The position numbers were made by a program, and so were the translations under genes. A DNA stretch of 64,000 bases from positions 434,001-498,000 of the forward strand of contig NC_009357.1 in the NCBI RefSeq assembly GCF_000092065.1. The letters are read 5' to 3'. Numbering within the stretch: the first letter of the stretch is position 1; each line of letters opens with the position of its first letter. This document shows positions 30,901-39,960 of this stretch, piece by piece. The DNA is from Ostreococcus lucimarinus CCE9901. Taxonomy: Eukaryota; Chlorophyta; Mamiellophyceae; Mamiellales; Bathycoccaceae. A model generated the notes under the pieces. The model was not told the DNA's origin. It did no database searches and saw only the letters and a list, made by a program, of their open reading frames with translations.

Positions 30901-31132
30901 TGTTCTCTTGAAGGGAATCGTCGACGCCGCGACGGAAATTGCCAAGCTCGATAAGAAGCTTGATTTGCTCACCAAATCGACAGAAGCGCTCGTCAAAAAG
31001 ACGCAAGAAGATGGCTACGAGACCAAGGTTCCGGAGAAGGTTCGCAACGAAAACGCCGACAAGATCGCTAAGCAAGCTGAAGAAATTGATTCCATCAAGG
31101 CCGCACGTGCGGACTTTGAAGCGTTGCTGTAG
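27908..31132 (+). CDS. Valyl-tRNA synthetase
   Basis: 1074 aa. A basic Lys/Ala-rich N-terminal extension (about 30-90) is followed by a class I synthetase. Visible are the PPPNVTGALHIGHALT HIGH motif (about residue 153), the large CP1 editing insertion, DVLDTWFSSGLFPFS, and the KMSKSLGNVIDP signature (about residue 667). The anticodon-binding domain and a C-terminal coiled-coil arm (LDKKLDLLTKSTEALVKK) follow, as in ValRS. The length and Lys-rich extension fit the eukaryotic cytosolic enzyme; dual use by organelles cannot be excluded. The frame is open upstream to 26816, but that sequence is antisense to POP1 exons and promoter. Confidence 0.95.
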   Translation: MAREGAMDDAATATATALMERATIDPEKAAKKAAKLAEKEAKRAKAAAKAAKAAEEKAKRDAGGGGEGKAKREKKASGPSEEDVRALESALKTPRGEMKDLVGTPMAKSYNPVAVEAAWYDWWERCGMFTPTMGTNKPKFVIVIPPPNVTGALHIGHALTNAIQDTIVRWRRMQGYEALWVPGTDHAGIATQTVVEKKLQREEGVTRHDLGREKFLERVFEWKDVYGGKICNQLRRIGSSMDWTREAFTMDEKLSKAVKEAFVRMFDEGLIYRDNRLVNWSCQLKTAISDIEVDYIELDGPTMLAVPGHTKKVEFGVITSFAYPFEDGQGEVVVATTRIETMLGDTAVAVHPEDERYKSLHGKFVLHPFNGRRIPIICDAELVDMEFGTGCVKITPAHDPNDFNTGKRHDLEFINVFTEEGLVNEQGGEQFQGMKRFECRVAITEALDKLGLYRGKANNPMRLGLCSRSKDVIEPMLKPQWWVNCQDMAKEACDAARDKRLEILPTFMEPTWFRWLENIRDWCISRQLWWGHRIPAFYVRFAGEGDDDCGMPGGSSEKMDRWVIGRDADEARVSAEKKFPGREFTLEQDEDVLDTWFSSGLFPFSVFGWPDETPDLAEFYPTSLLETGHDILFFWVARMVMMGMKLTGKVPFKQVYLHAMVRDAHGRKMSKSLGNVIDPLHVIEGIDLAALNETLVGGNLDEKERKKAQAGQKADFPDGIPECGTDAMRFALVSYTAQGRDINLDVLRVVSYRHWCNKLWNATKFAMMNLGDEYVPPADFNATFDVQSLPLAAKWVLSRLNATCASTNAGMEVYDFNTATNSVYAFWQYELCDVYIEIIKPVMSGSDEMAKKQLRDALWICLDAGLRLLHPFMPFVTEELWQRLPRTRNENTPKSIMIAEYPVAVDSWANATAESQMQIIMDSVKAFRSLKSNYNLPPRARPDVFYSVKTDDSEAAMKIDPEGLVSLAGVGELKQLAQGESAPPGCAVSIVNESVTVYVLLKGIVDAATEIAKLDKKLDLLTKSTEALVKKTQEDGYETKVPEKVRNENADKIAKQAEEIDSIKAARADFEALL

Positions 31133-31190
31133 ACAAAAATTATTCAATACATATGCATAATATAACAACGGACTAATATTGGTATAGACT

Positions 31191-32843
31191 TCACAGCCTG
31201 TGTAGAGTCTGCTCTTTCGTTTGCGGGCTACGCGGTGAAGTCGCTCGCGCCGACTGGGAGCTCACGGCGTCGTACGCGTCGATGCCCGGCGACACCGTGG
31301 GCTTCACGTTCACGTGAACTCGCGTGCCAGACAAAGTTCTGCTCACACCTGGGCTGAGATTAGTTCTTTCGCTCGCGGGAGACACATTTTCTGACATTGG
31401 AAACGAAGCGGACGTGCGCTTGATCTCCTCCAATTTTTTGCGCAACTCTTCTCGCTCTCGCGCTTTTTGTAGGGAATCGACGCGTGTTGTTTCTGCTTTC
31501 GACTCTCGCTGAGACTTTTCGCGCTGCATCTTCTGCAACTCTCGCCAACGTCGAGCAGCTTCGGTACGCATACGATTTTCTGCCTCAGTGGCTTCCTGTT
31601 TGGCTTTTTGTACGAACGCGGCGTTCACTTCGGACTGATTATCTCGCGCCTCAGCTTCAGCGGAGCGTCGGCCAGCTTGGTAGCTTTCGTACGCGGCGTT
31701 ATTGTTCGGTGGAGACGTCGAGTATGTCTGCGTGCTCGAACTCGTCGCGCGAGTCCACTGCCTCGTCATCGACGGCTGCGCGCGAGTGAACGCCTTGTTG
31801 GGTTTGCCCATATTTTCCCAAACCTTTCGACACGCTTGCAGGAGTTTGAAGGTTTCCTCGCAACGCGCGTTGTCCTCTAACGTTCCTCCGCGCGCCGCGG
31901 AGCGATCGGGATGAAACTTCAATAAAGCCTTTTTGTACGAAGTTTCGATGTTCTTACCGTCCTCGTGCGTTCCCAACCGCAGCAATAACGTCGCCAAATC
32001 GCCGTTTTCCGCTATGAAATACAACCCCTCCGACTTGAGCGCCGTCTGCGCCGAGACGCGATATTCATTCAGTGAATCCGCTTCCTTGGCGCGATCTTCA
32101 GCCTCTTGCCTAAACGTCTGAGAGCGTTCCATCATGCGTCTCTCCTTTCTCGCCGCTTGCTTCAGTCGCCGCGCCTCCTCGCGCTGCTTCGCCAGCTCCT
32201 CGGCGCGTCGTTCCCACTCAATCTTATTCGCCTCCGCGCGAGCTTTGGCGCGCTCGTCGTCCGCGGCGTTTAAAGCGCTCGTGGCCTCCGACACTTGTTC
32301 GGCGACAAAGTACATCTTTTCCTTCGTCTCCGCGGAGTCACTCTCGTCCTCGGCCGCGGATCCGGACTCGTCCCCCCGCGACGTCTCCGCCGCGACGTCC
32401 CCGCCCGTCTTCGCCGTCCCGTTCTCCTTACTCGCGAACGTCGCGGGCGCGCTCCCGAATCTCTCGCTCGCTCCCTCGCCGTCGTCCCCATCGCCGCGCG
32501 TCTCGCTCTCGTCCACGAACGCGTCCTCCATCTCGTCGTCCATCCCCGCGAACGCCGACTCGGCTTCCTCGCCGTCGCGCGCCTCGCCGTCCGCCTCGCC
32601 GCCGCCCGCCGCGCTCGCGCTCTCCCCCAAATCCATCGGCGCCGCGCTCGCCGTCCCCGTCGTCGTCTCCGAGCGCGCGCTCGCCGCGCGTCTCGCCCTC
32701 GACGCCGTCGCCGACGTCTCGTTCGCATCCTTTCGCGTCGTCGCGCGCCGTCCCAACGACGCGCTCGCGCGTCCGAGCGCGCATCCGAGCGCGAACCACA
32801 GCGCGCACGCGAGCCTGAACACGAAACGATGGACGTCCGCCAT
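31191..32843 (-). CDS. J-domain co-chaperone with signal peptide and coiled coils
   Basis: 550 aa from the ATG at 32843. The N-terminus ([21 protein letters not shown]) is a good signal peptide or anchor. An acidic low-complexity region (about 60-170) and a long charged coiled coil (about 175-270) precede a J-domain: [19 protein letters not shown], with HPD near residue 309. A Ser/Thr-rich linker and a second coiled coil follow. The order helix II, HPD, helix III with a long loop resembles auxilin-type J-domains. It would stimulate an Hsp70. The signal peptide suggests the secretory pathway, but transit to an organelle is possible. Confidence 0.75.
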   Translation of the reverse strand: MADVHRFVFRLACALWFALGCALGRASASLGRRATTRKDANETSATASRARRAASARSETTTGTASAAPMDLGESASAAGGGEADGEARDGEEAESAFAGMDDEMEDAFVDESETRGDGDDGEGASERFGSAPATFASKENGTAKTGGDVAAETSRGDESGSAAEDESDSAETKEKMYFVAEQVSEATSALNAADDERAKARAEANKIEWERRAEELAKQREEARRLKQAARKERRMMERSQTFRQEAEDRAKEADSLNEYRVSAQTALKSEGLYFIAENGDLATLLLRLGTHEDGKNIETSYKKALLKFHPDRSAARGGTLEDNARCEETFKLLQACRKVWENMGKPNKAFTRAQPSMTRQWTRATSSSTQTYSTSPPNNNAAYESYQAGRRSAEAEARDNQSEVNAAFVQKAKQEATEAENRMRTEAARRWRELQKMQREKSQRESKAETTRVDSLQKAREREELRKKLEEIKRTSASFPMSENVSPASERTNLSPGVSRTLSGTRVHVNVKPTVSPGIDAYDAVSSQSARATSPRSPQTKEQTLHRL

Positions 32844-33223
32844 CGTCGCGCGAACGCCGCGCGCGACGGCGCGGGACGCGAGCGTCGCGCGCGCGCGCGA
32901 GTGACGGTGGCGATCCGTCGCGCGGACGGCCCGTGTGCCGTTGGGCGTCCGACCGACCGCGCATGCTTCACATCCGCCGGACTGTTTGCGCGTACGAAAA
33001 CGCGTCCGGTCGGTCGCATGGACGGTCCGACCGACCGCGCGTTTACACTGTTTGCGCGTACAGACATACGAACACGCCCGCGCCGGCCGTTCGGTCAAAC
33101 GCGCGGGCCGATCTCGCGCGCGCGCGCCACACGGCGACGCGTCTCGACGCGCGACGGCGACGGCGCGAGCGACGGCGCGAGCGACGGCGACGATCGACGC
33201 GCGACGCGCGCGCGCGAGCGAAC
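32844..33223. promoter_or_regulatory. J-protein/RPT2 divergent promoter with two A/B element pairs
   Basis: 380 bp. A direct repeat GTCCGACCGACCGCGC occurs at 32947-32962 and 33025-33040, each followed 18-21 bp later by an exact ACTGTTTGCGCGTAC (32981-32995 and 33047-33061). An inverted copy, GGTCGGTCGC, lies at 33008-33017. The unit is therefore duplicated, with both copies facing RPT2. Confidence 0.65.
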
Positions 33224-34555
33224 ATGGGCCAGGGACAGAGCGCGGACGGCGGCGACGGCGCCGACGGACGCCACGGCCGGGGCAAGAAGAAGGAAAAGAA
33301 GAAGTACGTCCCGCCCGCGCCGCCGATGCGCGTGGGAAAGAAGAAGAAGAAGACCGGGATCGAGGGCAGCACGCGATTGCCGAACGTCGCGCCGCAGTCG
33401 AAGTGTAAGCTGCGGATGCTGAAGCTGGAGCGGGTGAAGGATTATTTGCTGATGGAGGAGGAGTTCGTGGGGAATCAGGAGCGGTTGAAGCCGCGAGAGG
33501 AGCGGGACGAGGACGAGCAGAGCAAGATTGACGAGATGCGGGGGGCGCCGATGAGCGTGGGGTCGTTGGAGGAGATCATCGATGACACGCACGGGATCGT
33601 GTCGTCGTCGATCGGGCCGGAGTATTACGTGAACATCGCGTCGTTCGTGGACAAGAGTCAGCTCGAACCGGGGTGCGCGGTGCTGTTGCATCACAAGAAT
33701 TCTGCCGTCGTGGGGACTCTGGCGGACGACGTCGATCCCATGGTGAGCGTGATGAAGGTTGATAAGGCGCCGTTGGAGTCGTACGCCGATGTTGGGGGAT
33801 TAGAGGATCAGATTCAAGAGATCAAGGAAGCCGTGGAGTTGCCGCTGACGCACCCCGAACTGTACGAAGACATCGGCATCAAGCCGCCGAAAGGGGTGAT
33901 CTTGTACGGAGCTCCGGGAACTGGGAAGACGCTGTTAGCTAAGGCGGTGGCGAACTCAACGAGCGCGACTTTTTTGCGCATCGTTGGATCTGAATTGATT
34001 CAAAAATACTTGGGCGACGGCCCGAAGCTCGTGCGCGAGCTCTTCCGCGTCGCCGACGAGATGAGTCCCTCTATCGTTTTCATGGATGAGATCGACGCCG
34101 TCGGTACGAAGCGATACGATTCTCAATCGGGCGGCGAGCGCGAGATCCAACGTACGATGTTAGAGTTACTGAACCAGATGGATGGTTTTGACTCGCGCGG
34201 CGACGTCAAGGTCATCATGGCTACGAATAGAATCGAATCGCTCGACCCCGCGCTCTTACGCCCGGGTCGAATAGATCGAAAGATTGAATTCCCTTTACCG
34301 GACGTCAAGACAAAGCGACACATTTTCAACATTCACACCGGGCGCATGAACCTTTCCGCCGACGTACAGTTGGAGGAATTTGTCATGGCCAAGGACGAAC
34401 TCTCGGGCGCCGACATCAAGGCGCTTTGCACCGAAGCCGGTTTGCTCGCCTTACGTGAGCGCCGAATGCAAGTAACGCACGCCGACTTCAGCAAGGCTAA
34501 AGAAAAGGTTTTGTACAAGAAGAAGGAAGGCGTGCCGGAGGGAATGTTTACGTGA
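33224..34555 (+). CDS. RPT2: 26S proteasome regulatory ATPase RPT2 (S4)
   Basis: 443 aa. It begins MGQGQS, an N-myristoylation signal typical of RPT2, followed by a Lys-rich segment, coiled coil and OB domain. The AAA+ module has Walker A GAPGTGKT (about residue 229), Walker B IVFMDEID (about 283) and arginine fingers in [16 protein letters not shown]2 unfolds substrates and opens the 20S gate through its C-terminal HbYX tail. Here the tail reads GMFT where most RPT2 proteins end GLYL or GLYM, so the gate-opening Tyr is Phe (see findings). It shares a promoter with a J-protein. Confidence 0.97.
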   Translation: MGQGQSADGGDGADGRHGRGKKKEKKKYVPPAPPMRVGKKKKKTGIEGSTRLPNVAPQSKCKLRMLKLERVKDYLLMEEEFVGNQERLKPREERDEDEQSKIDEMRGAPMSVGSLEEIIDDTHGIVSSSIGPEYYVNIASFVDKSQLEPGCAVLLHHKNSAVVGTLADDVDPMVSVMKVDKAPLESYADVGGLEDQIQEIKEAVELPLTHPELYEDIGIKPPKGVILYGAPGTGKTLLAKAVANSTSATFLRIVGSELIQKYLGDGPKLVRELFRVADEMSPSIVFMDEIDAVGTKRYDSQSGGEREIQRTMLELLNQMDGFDSRGDVKVIMATNRIESLDPALLRPGRIDRKIEFPLPDVKTKRHIFNIHTGRMNLSADVQLEEFVMAKDELSGADIKALCTEAGLLALRERRMQVTHADFSKAKEKVLYKKKEGVPEGMFT

Positions 34556-34634
34556 TTAGAACCGTTTTAGGAGCGACGACACCGTGTAGTAGAAACTGCC
34601 AAGCATCACACGCGAGCGCCCGATCGCCCGAATA

Positions 34635-35526
34635 ATGTCCTCCGTCGACGACCTTCGACGCGCGTTGACCGCCGTAGGCGGTGAACGACGAGAGGTACGA
34701 CCTCGTTTTTCTCGAACGACGCGACGGCGACGATAAAAACCGACCGACACTGACGACGCGACTCGTTCGACGGAACGCGCAGGCGAACGAGAGATTACGC
34801 GCGCTTGCGTCGAGTAGACGCGCGAAATCCGCGCACACGGTGCGAAATGCGAAAGCTCGTCGGGTGATGCGCGATGAGGACGGAGCGGACGATCGCGAGA
34901 TGGATGAGGCGAGCGCGGTACCGAGGCCGAAGGCAGAGGCGGGACAGCGCGAGCGACGTCTGTTCGCGGGACTTCTCGGGACGCTGAGAAAGAGTAAATC
35001 AAACATAGAAGAGAAGGAAAAAGAGGTTTTGGCGAAGAGAAAGTCCATCGAGGCAGCGGTTTCGGGAAAGAACGAGGAGATTAGTCGGGAATTGAAGGAG
35101 GCGCAGTACAAGGCGTTTTTAGAAAAGCGCGAAGCCGACGAAAGGAAAAAGTTTGAGTTGGATTTGAAGTTTAAGGAGACAGAGGGAGCATTGATCGAGG
35201 CAGAATACGAAGAGATGAAATCTAAAATACATGATGGGGGTATATTGACCACGACTGAGCCCGTGCTCGTGTATAAGCCGAAGAATCCCACGAGCGAAGA
35301 CGCCGCAGCTTCGCAAATGAGTTTGGAAAAGTTGGACGCTTGGCGCGCGTCGCAACTCGAAAGAATCAGAAAAGCTTTGGAAACGATTCGCAGAAGGCGA
35401 GAAGAGATTGCCGAGCGCCGCGCACAATCAAAGGCGAGGGGTGAAGCGCACGATGACGTCGATGTCGAGGACGCAGAGGAAGGCGACGACGCGATGGAAG
35501 GTGACGCCGGCGACGCGGCTGCGTAA
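34635..35526 (+). CDS. PNN: Pinin-like splicing/exon-junction factor
   Basis: Two exons, 34635-34694 and 34783-35526, giving 267 aa. The 88-nt intron has a GTACGA donor, CTGAC at 34750-34754 and a GCAG acceptor. Exon 1 encodes MSSVDDLRRALTAVGGERRE, a helix like the pinin N-terminus. Exon 2 carries RRLFAGLLGTLRKSKSN, the hallmark of the pinin/SDK/memA domain, then a long Glu/Lys coiled coil and an acidic tail (DVDVEDAEEGDD). Pinin family proteins are nuclear and join the spliceosome and exon-junction-linked complexes. The RPT2 stop lies 79 bp upstream on the same strand. Confidence 0.8.
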
Positions 35527-35587
35527 TCTAACATTTGTAGTATCGACAATACGAACAGTTTAGTGCTAACGGCTAAGAATTAGTCAT

Positions 35588-36863
35588 CTAGTCCTTCAAC
35601 ACGCGGACAAAATCACGCGCGTAAGGCTCCAAGTGATCCGCTTCTGCCGGCATCTTTGCGCCGCCTTTTTCATTCCAGTTGAGCACGAAATCGACATGAC
35701 CCTCCTTTAGGTACAATAGCAACCTGGACGACACCCCAGCGTCTTGAAGTCTCCAGTAAAAGTCCGCGCTCTCGTGCCACGGCACGGTGATATCGGCGCA
35801 GCCCGCCATGAGGACTGTCGGCGGGAAATTGAAAGCGTCCGTTGACGCGTCGGCGGCAATTACGCTTCTCCTGTGGAATCCAGCCATCTTGGACATCGAA
35901 TCGCCCACTAAATCTGTAGGCCCTGGAATCGCGGGCTCAGCAGTTTTACTACGCTGCGGCATCAACTGTGCTGGACTGCACACGTCAAAGTTTTCAGCTC
36001 CATTCATCGCTCGTGCCATCGTGCTCACGATGGCGACGCCGCGCGAGTCTTCGTAGTCGTAATGATACCCAACGTCATAAACGCCCGCGATGCCGATAAA
36101 CTTCCGAGGCATCCTCGCATCGGCGTGCCACTCACGCTTATTCGTCGTCGATTTCACGTTCTGCACTCCCGCGCGCTGTAGAAGCGCCCTGGCGCACAGT
36201 TGCGCCCCAGCCGAGTGACCGACGATGGAAACGCGGTTCGCATCGCCGCCGTATTCACCAATATTATCCAATGTCCAAGACAGCGCCCGCGAAACTTCAT
36301 CCCACATTTGAATCGCATCGGCTCTCGGAAACAACGAGTACGTGACGACACAACAAATGACTCCTTCCTTTGCGAGCGCCGTCGCCATCGGAGAAAACTG
36401 CCAAGCCTCGCCGCTCGCCCACACGCCGCCGTGCACAAAGAGCGACACCGGCGCGTTCGCGCCCGCAACCAAGCCATCTGGAACGTAAATATCCATCACG
36501 CATCTCTCACCTTCGTCGTAGCGAACTTTACGGGACAACGTCACCCCATCCCGCGCGGCGCTCGCGGCGGCGCCGTCCCGCTCGCCTCTCCTCGGCAGCT
36601 TTCTGTGCGTCCTAATCGCCCTGTACCCGTACGGTACCTTCACGACGAGCCCTGAGATTTCATCCACGATGAGTTTCGCCAGTTGCGTGCATCTCGTCAG
36701 CTTTTGCGCGGGCGTGGCGCACCGTGCGAGGTCCTGCGCGCAGAAAGTCGTCGCGTCAGAGAGTTGGATAAAAAGCGATGGGGGCGACGTTCGGACGCGG
36801 GTCGCGCGCGCCGAGACGCGTTTATACCTGGGGTATCGCTTTAAACGCCTCGGTGAAGGACAT
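35588..36863 (-). CDS. Alpha/beta hydrolase, isoprenylcysteine methylesterase-like
   Basis: Two exons: a 36-nt first exon (36863-36828, MSFTEAFKAIPQ) and 36733-35588, giving 393 aa. The 94-nt intron has a GTATAA donor, CTGAC at 36759-36755 and a GCAG acceptor. Without the first exon the frame has no ATG, which supports the splice. Catalytic features are SLFVHGGVWASGE (oxyanion hole), VSIVGHSAGAQ (nucleophile Ser), an Asp near CADITVPWHES and the His in LKEGHVDF. The HGG type with this N-terminal layout resembles plant isoprenylcysteine methylesterases, but a general carboxylesterase is possible. Confidence 0.78.
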
Positions 36864-36942
36864 CGCGCGCGCTCGCGCGAGTTTTAGTCGAGCGCAGGCG
36901 CTGATCAATGGAGTATTTACTACAACGTGAAGATTGAGAATA

Positions 36943-37877
36943 TTATTCGCTGGCTTGCGCGGCGGCCTGTGCTTCAGCCTTCTTCGCCATGCGCTCCGCC
37001 GTCTTGCGCTTTTCCCGCTCCAAGAACTCTTCTTGCAACTCCTTCGCAGAGGCAAGCTTGGAGAGCAAACCCTTGTACATGGCGAGATCCCCGTTCACCT
37101 TCTTGAAAGACAATCCGCCGGCTTGCGCGAGCGCTTCGAGCGCCTTCGGATCCGTCGCCTTGGCGAGTTCCAACATTCTGAAGATACCGATCGCGATGTA
37201 CTTGGTGTACATGAGCTTATTCTCCGCACTCTTCGCCGCCATCGTCGCGAAGATCGGGTTCGCGCTCAGGCCATCCACGCCGCCGGCCGACGCCGCGAAC
37301 GCGCCGAGCGCCTCCGCGTCCGCGCGCGTCTTCGCCGCGTCCTCCCCGAGGGCGCCCAAAAACGCGTTGAAAATTTTAACCTTCTCCGTCTCGCTCGGGA
37401 ATCCCTCGTAGAGCTGATCGAACACGCTCACGAATCCCAGCGACGCGAGTTCGCTGTATTCGCTCTTCGCGTTGTACTTCGCAAAGTGTCCCTGCACGAG
37501 CAGCTCCTGCGTGACGGTCGACCACACCGACGGGATCGGGTACGGGTACGCCTGCAAGAACTTCGCCTTCGTGTCGCTCACCGTCACGTCTGCGTCGCGT
37601 AAACCCGCGATCGCGTCGTCAGTCTCGCGTTCGCGTCGCGCGCGTCGTTCGTCGCGTCGCGCGTCGCGCGTCCCGCGTCCCGCGTCCCGCATCTCGCGAA
37701 CCCTCTATCCATCCATCTCGCGTCGTCGCGTCGTCGTCGCGTCGTCGTCGTCGCACCGTAGGCGCTCGCGCGGACGGCGACGGCGGAGGCGCGTCGCGCG
37801 ACGCGCGATCCGCGCTCGACGCGCGGGCGCGCCGCGCGCGGGGTCAGGACGGAGGCGGTCGAACGCGCGGCGGACAT
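36943..37877 (-). CDS. THF1: Thylakoid formation protein THF1/Psb29, plastid
   Basis: Two exons, 37877-37757 and 37589-36943, giving 255 aa. The 167-nt intron has a GTGCGA donor, CTGAC at 37622-37618 and a GCAG acceptor. Exon 1 encodes an Ala/Arg/Ser-rich transit peptide. The junction gives RASAYDVTVSDTKAKFLQAY, the conserved THF1 start, followed by PIPSVWSTVTQELLVQGHF and LGFVSVFDQLYEGFPS, then a C-terminal coiled coil rich in Lys/Glu/Ala. THF1/Psb29 supports thylakoid biogenesis and photosystem II/FtsH turnover. An element like the first 8 bases of element A lies 68 bp upstream. Confidence 0.93.
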
Positions 37878-37976
37878 GGCGTCGAAAAGTGCGGCCGCGG
37901 CGTCGACGTCGACGCGGGCGCGCGCGCGATGAAACGGTGGTCGAACTGTTTGGCTATAGGGGGATGGCGGACAAGG

Positions 37977-38999
37977 CTAGGACGCGCAACGCGCGGGAAA
38001 TCGTCGGTCGTGCTCGCGCGCGGTGGCGATCAAGTCCCCGGCGTCGCAGCGGAGGGCGAGCTTTTCGATCAACGCGCGCGCGCTGGTGAGCTGGGACTCG
38101 TAATCGGTGATGAGGGCGGCGACGGCGGCGTCGGCGCGAGACGCGCGCGCGTCGGAGGACGCGCGAGACGCGCGCTCGGAGACGAGAAGACGCTCGACGC
38201 GAGCGAGACGAGCGGAGACGCCCTCGGCGTGACGCTTGATGAGACTCATCTGGCGCTCGCGGCGGGCGACGTCGGCGAGTTTGACGGTCACGGCGTCGCG
38301 CTCGAGGGTGACGGCGCGAAGCGCGCGGCGGAGGCGCGGCGACTCCTCGTTCGCGTCCGAGACCTCGTTCGCGGACAGCCTCTCGGCGAGCTCGAGGTGA
38401 CGGCACTCTCGTAACGCGAAGTTTTCTTTCCCGAGTCGATCGATCTCGTCGTCGTACGACTCGAACACGCCCAACCATCGCTCTGGGACGTCGCGGCGCA
38501 ACTGTTTGCACCGCTCTCGCCACTCGTTCGCCGTCGATCGCGCATCTTCCACCGCTTCCCACGCCTCGGCGTCTCGCTTCGATCGATCCGCTTCTAATTC
38601 ATCTAACTTCATCTCCACTCGAGCGCGCGCGCGCTGCTCTTCGCGGAGTAAACGTAAGAGCGTCTCCGGCGTCTCGAGCGCGCGCGGTCGCGGACTCGAA
38701 TTCGCCCCCGCGTCCTCCCTCCGCGTCTCTTTTCGCCGTCTCCCTCCCTCCCGCGACGCGAACGCCTCGAACGCGCGCTCGAACGTTTCGTCCTCCTCGA
38801 CGTCGAGCTCGCTCGCCGGCGCCGCGCGCTCGGCGCGAGGAATCCGAACGCGCTCGACGAGCTCGCGCAAATCTTTTGCAACGTTCGGCGACTTTAAACT
38901 CGTCGACGTCGACGCCTCGCTCGCCTCGTTCGCGCGCTCGCGCGTGAGTTCGTCGTAAAGCGCATCGAAGGTTTCCGACGACGACTTCGCGCGCGGCAT
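37977..38999 (-). CDS. Coiled-coil protein, unknown function
   Basis: 340 aa. I do not recognise a family. The first 110 residues are acidic and Ser/Arg-rich. Residues of about 110-320 are almost wholly charged coiled coil, broken by one distinctive segment with PERWLGVFESYDDEIDRL that might be conserved. No membrane span or targeting signal is evident. It follows THF1 on the same strand with 99 bp between. A structural or cytoskeleton-linked role is a guess. Confidence 0.6.
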   Translation of the reverse strand: MPRAKSSSETFDALYDELTRERANEASEASTSTSLKSPNVAKDLRELVERVRIPRAERAAPASELDVEEDETFERAFEAFASREGGRRRKETRREDAGANSSPRPRALETPETLLRLLREEQRARARVEMKLDELEADRSKRDAEAWEAVEDARSTANEWRERCKQLRRDVPERWLGVFESYDDEIDRLGKENFALRECRHLELAERLSANEVSDANEESPRLRRALRAVTLERDAVTVKLADVARRERQMSLIKRHAEGVSARLARVERLLVSERASRASSDARASRADAAVAALITDYESQLTSARALIEKLALRCDAGDLIATAREHDRRFPARCAS

Positions 39000-39237
39000 G
39001 GCGCGTCGATGTGCGGCCCGAGTTTGTTTTCTAGCTTCTAGTGCGACAAGGAACGACGCCTCGGCGCCGCGACTACGTGAATTAGATTAGATGATTCCCG
39101 ATCGCGAACGCACCGCGACCGGGATCGCGTCCGAAGACGCGCGGCGCGAAAGCCGTCGTCGATCGCGCGCGCGCGTCCCGCGCGCGTCGAGCGATCGATC
39201 GAACGAACGACGATTCGCGCTCGCGCGTCTTCGGACG

Positions 39238-39723
39238 CTAGAGCGAATACGTCGACATCCAGTACACGAAGTGCGCGTACGCCACCGACATCCCTAATAT
39301 CGCCCCCACCACCACCTGTATCGGCGTGTGTCCCAACGTGTCTCTCAGCGGCCTCGAATCCGTCAGCGGATGATCCCTGGGCAGTTCGACGATCAACTGA
39401 TTCAACACCTCCGCCTGTCGTCCCGCGTGCAGGCGCACCCCCGTGGCGTCGTACATGACCACCAGCGAGAACACCAGGCACAGCGCGAATATGCTCGACT
39501 GCATCCCCTCCTTCAGTCCGATCGACGTGCACAGGCCGACGACCAGCGCGGTGTGCGAGCTCGGCATCCCGCCCGAGCCGACGATCCGCGAGTAGTCCAC
39601 CTTGCCCGTGGCGTGATAGTGCGTGAACACTTTCGCGATTTGCGCGATGCTGAAGCTCAGCAGCGCGGCGATGAGCGCGGGAGAGCTGACGACGGCGGGG
39701 ATGTGGCTGATCTTCGACGCCAT
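39238..39723 (-). CDS. Divergent PAP2-family membrane protein (DUF212)
   Basis: 161 aa, the usual length. It has three or four membrane segments, the motif GSGGMPSSHTALVVGL (phosphatase-like SSH segment), VVMYDATGVRLHAGRQAEVLN and a C-terminal LGHTPIQVVVGAILG. This is the DUF212/divergent acid phosphatase family found in plants, algae and many bacteria. The SSH and H-T-P segments echo the PAP2 phosphatase active site, but enzymatic activity for the family is not established to my knowledge. It is divergent from the arginine methyltransferase gene. Confidence 0.88.
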   Translation of the reverse strand: MASKISHIPAVVSSPALIAALLSFSIAQIAKVFTHYHATGKVDYSRIVGSGGMPSSHTALVVGLCTSIGLKEGMQSSIFALCLVFSLVVMYDATGVRLHAGRQAEVLNQLIVELPRDHPLTDSRPLRDTLGHTPIQVVVGAILGMSVAYAHFVYWMSTYSL

Positions 39724-39960
39724 GGCGCGCGCGCGCGCTCGCGCGTCGCGAGACGGCGCGTCGAGCGGAGGCGAGCGGAGGCGCGTGCCGCGCGCGTCCC
39801 GGGCGGGACGCGCGATCAAAAAAGGTCCGTGTGTGTGGTCTCGCACGTGAGCGTTTTTTCGAAACGCTCGAGCGCGCGCGAGGACGCGACGTCGCGGCGC
39901 GCGAGGACGCGACTCGGCGACGCGCGGTGGGCGAGCGGCGAGGACGACGCGCGGGTGAGG
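39724..39960. promoter_or_regulatory. DUF212/PRMT divergent promoter with G-box and hairpin
   Basis: CACGTG (G-box) at 39844-39849 overlaps by one base a perfect inverted repeat, GAGCGTTT (39849-39856) and AAACGCTC (39862-39869), with a 5-bp spacer. Neither strand is coding here. Confidence 0.4.

Noticed and set aside
38497-38520. Element A-like ACTGTTTGCACC
   Set aside because: Lies inside the coiled-coil coding sequence and diverges after eight bases.
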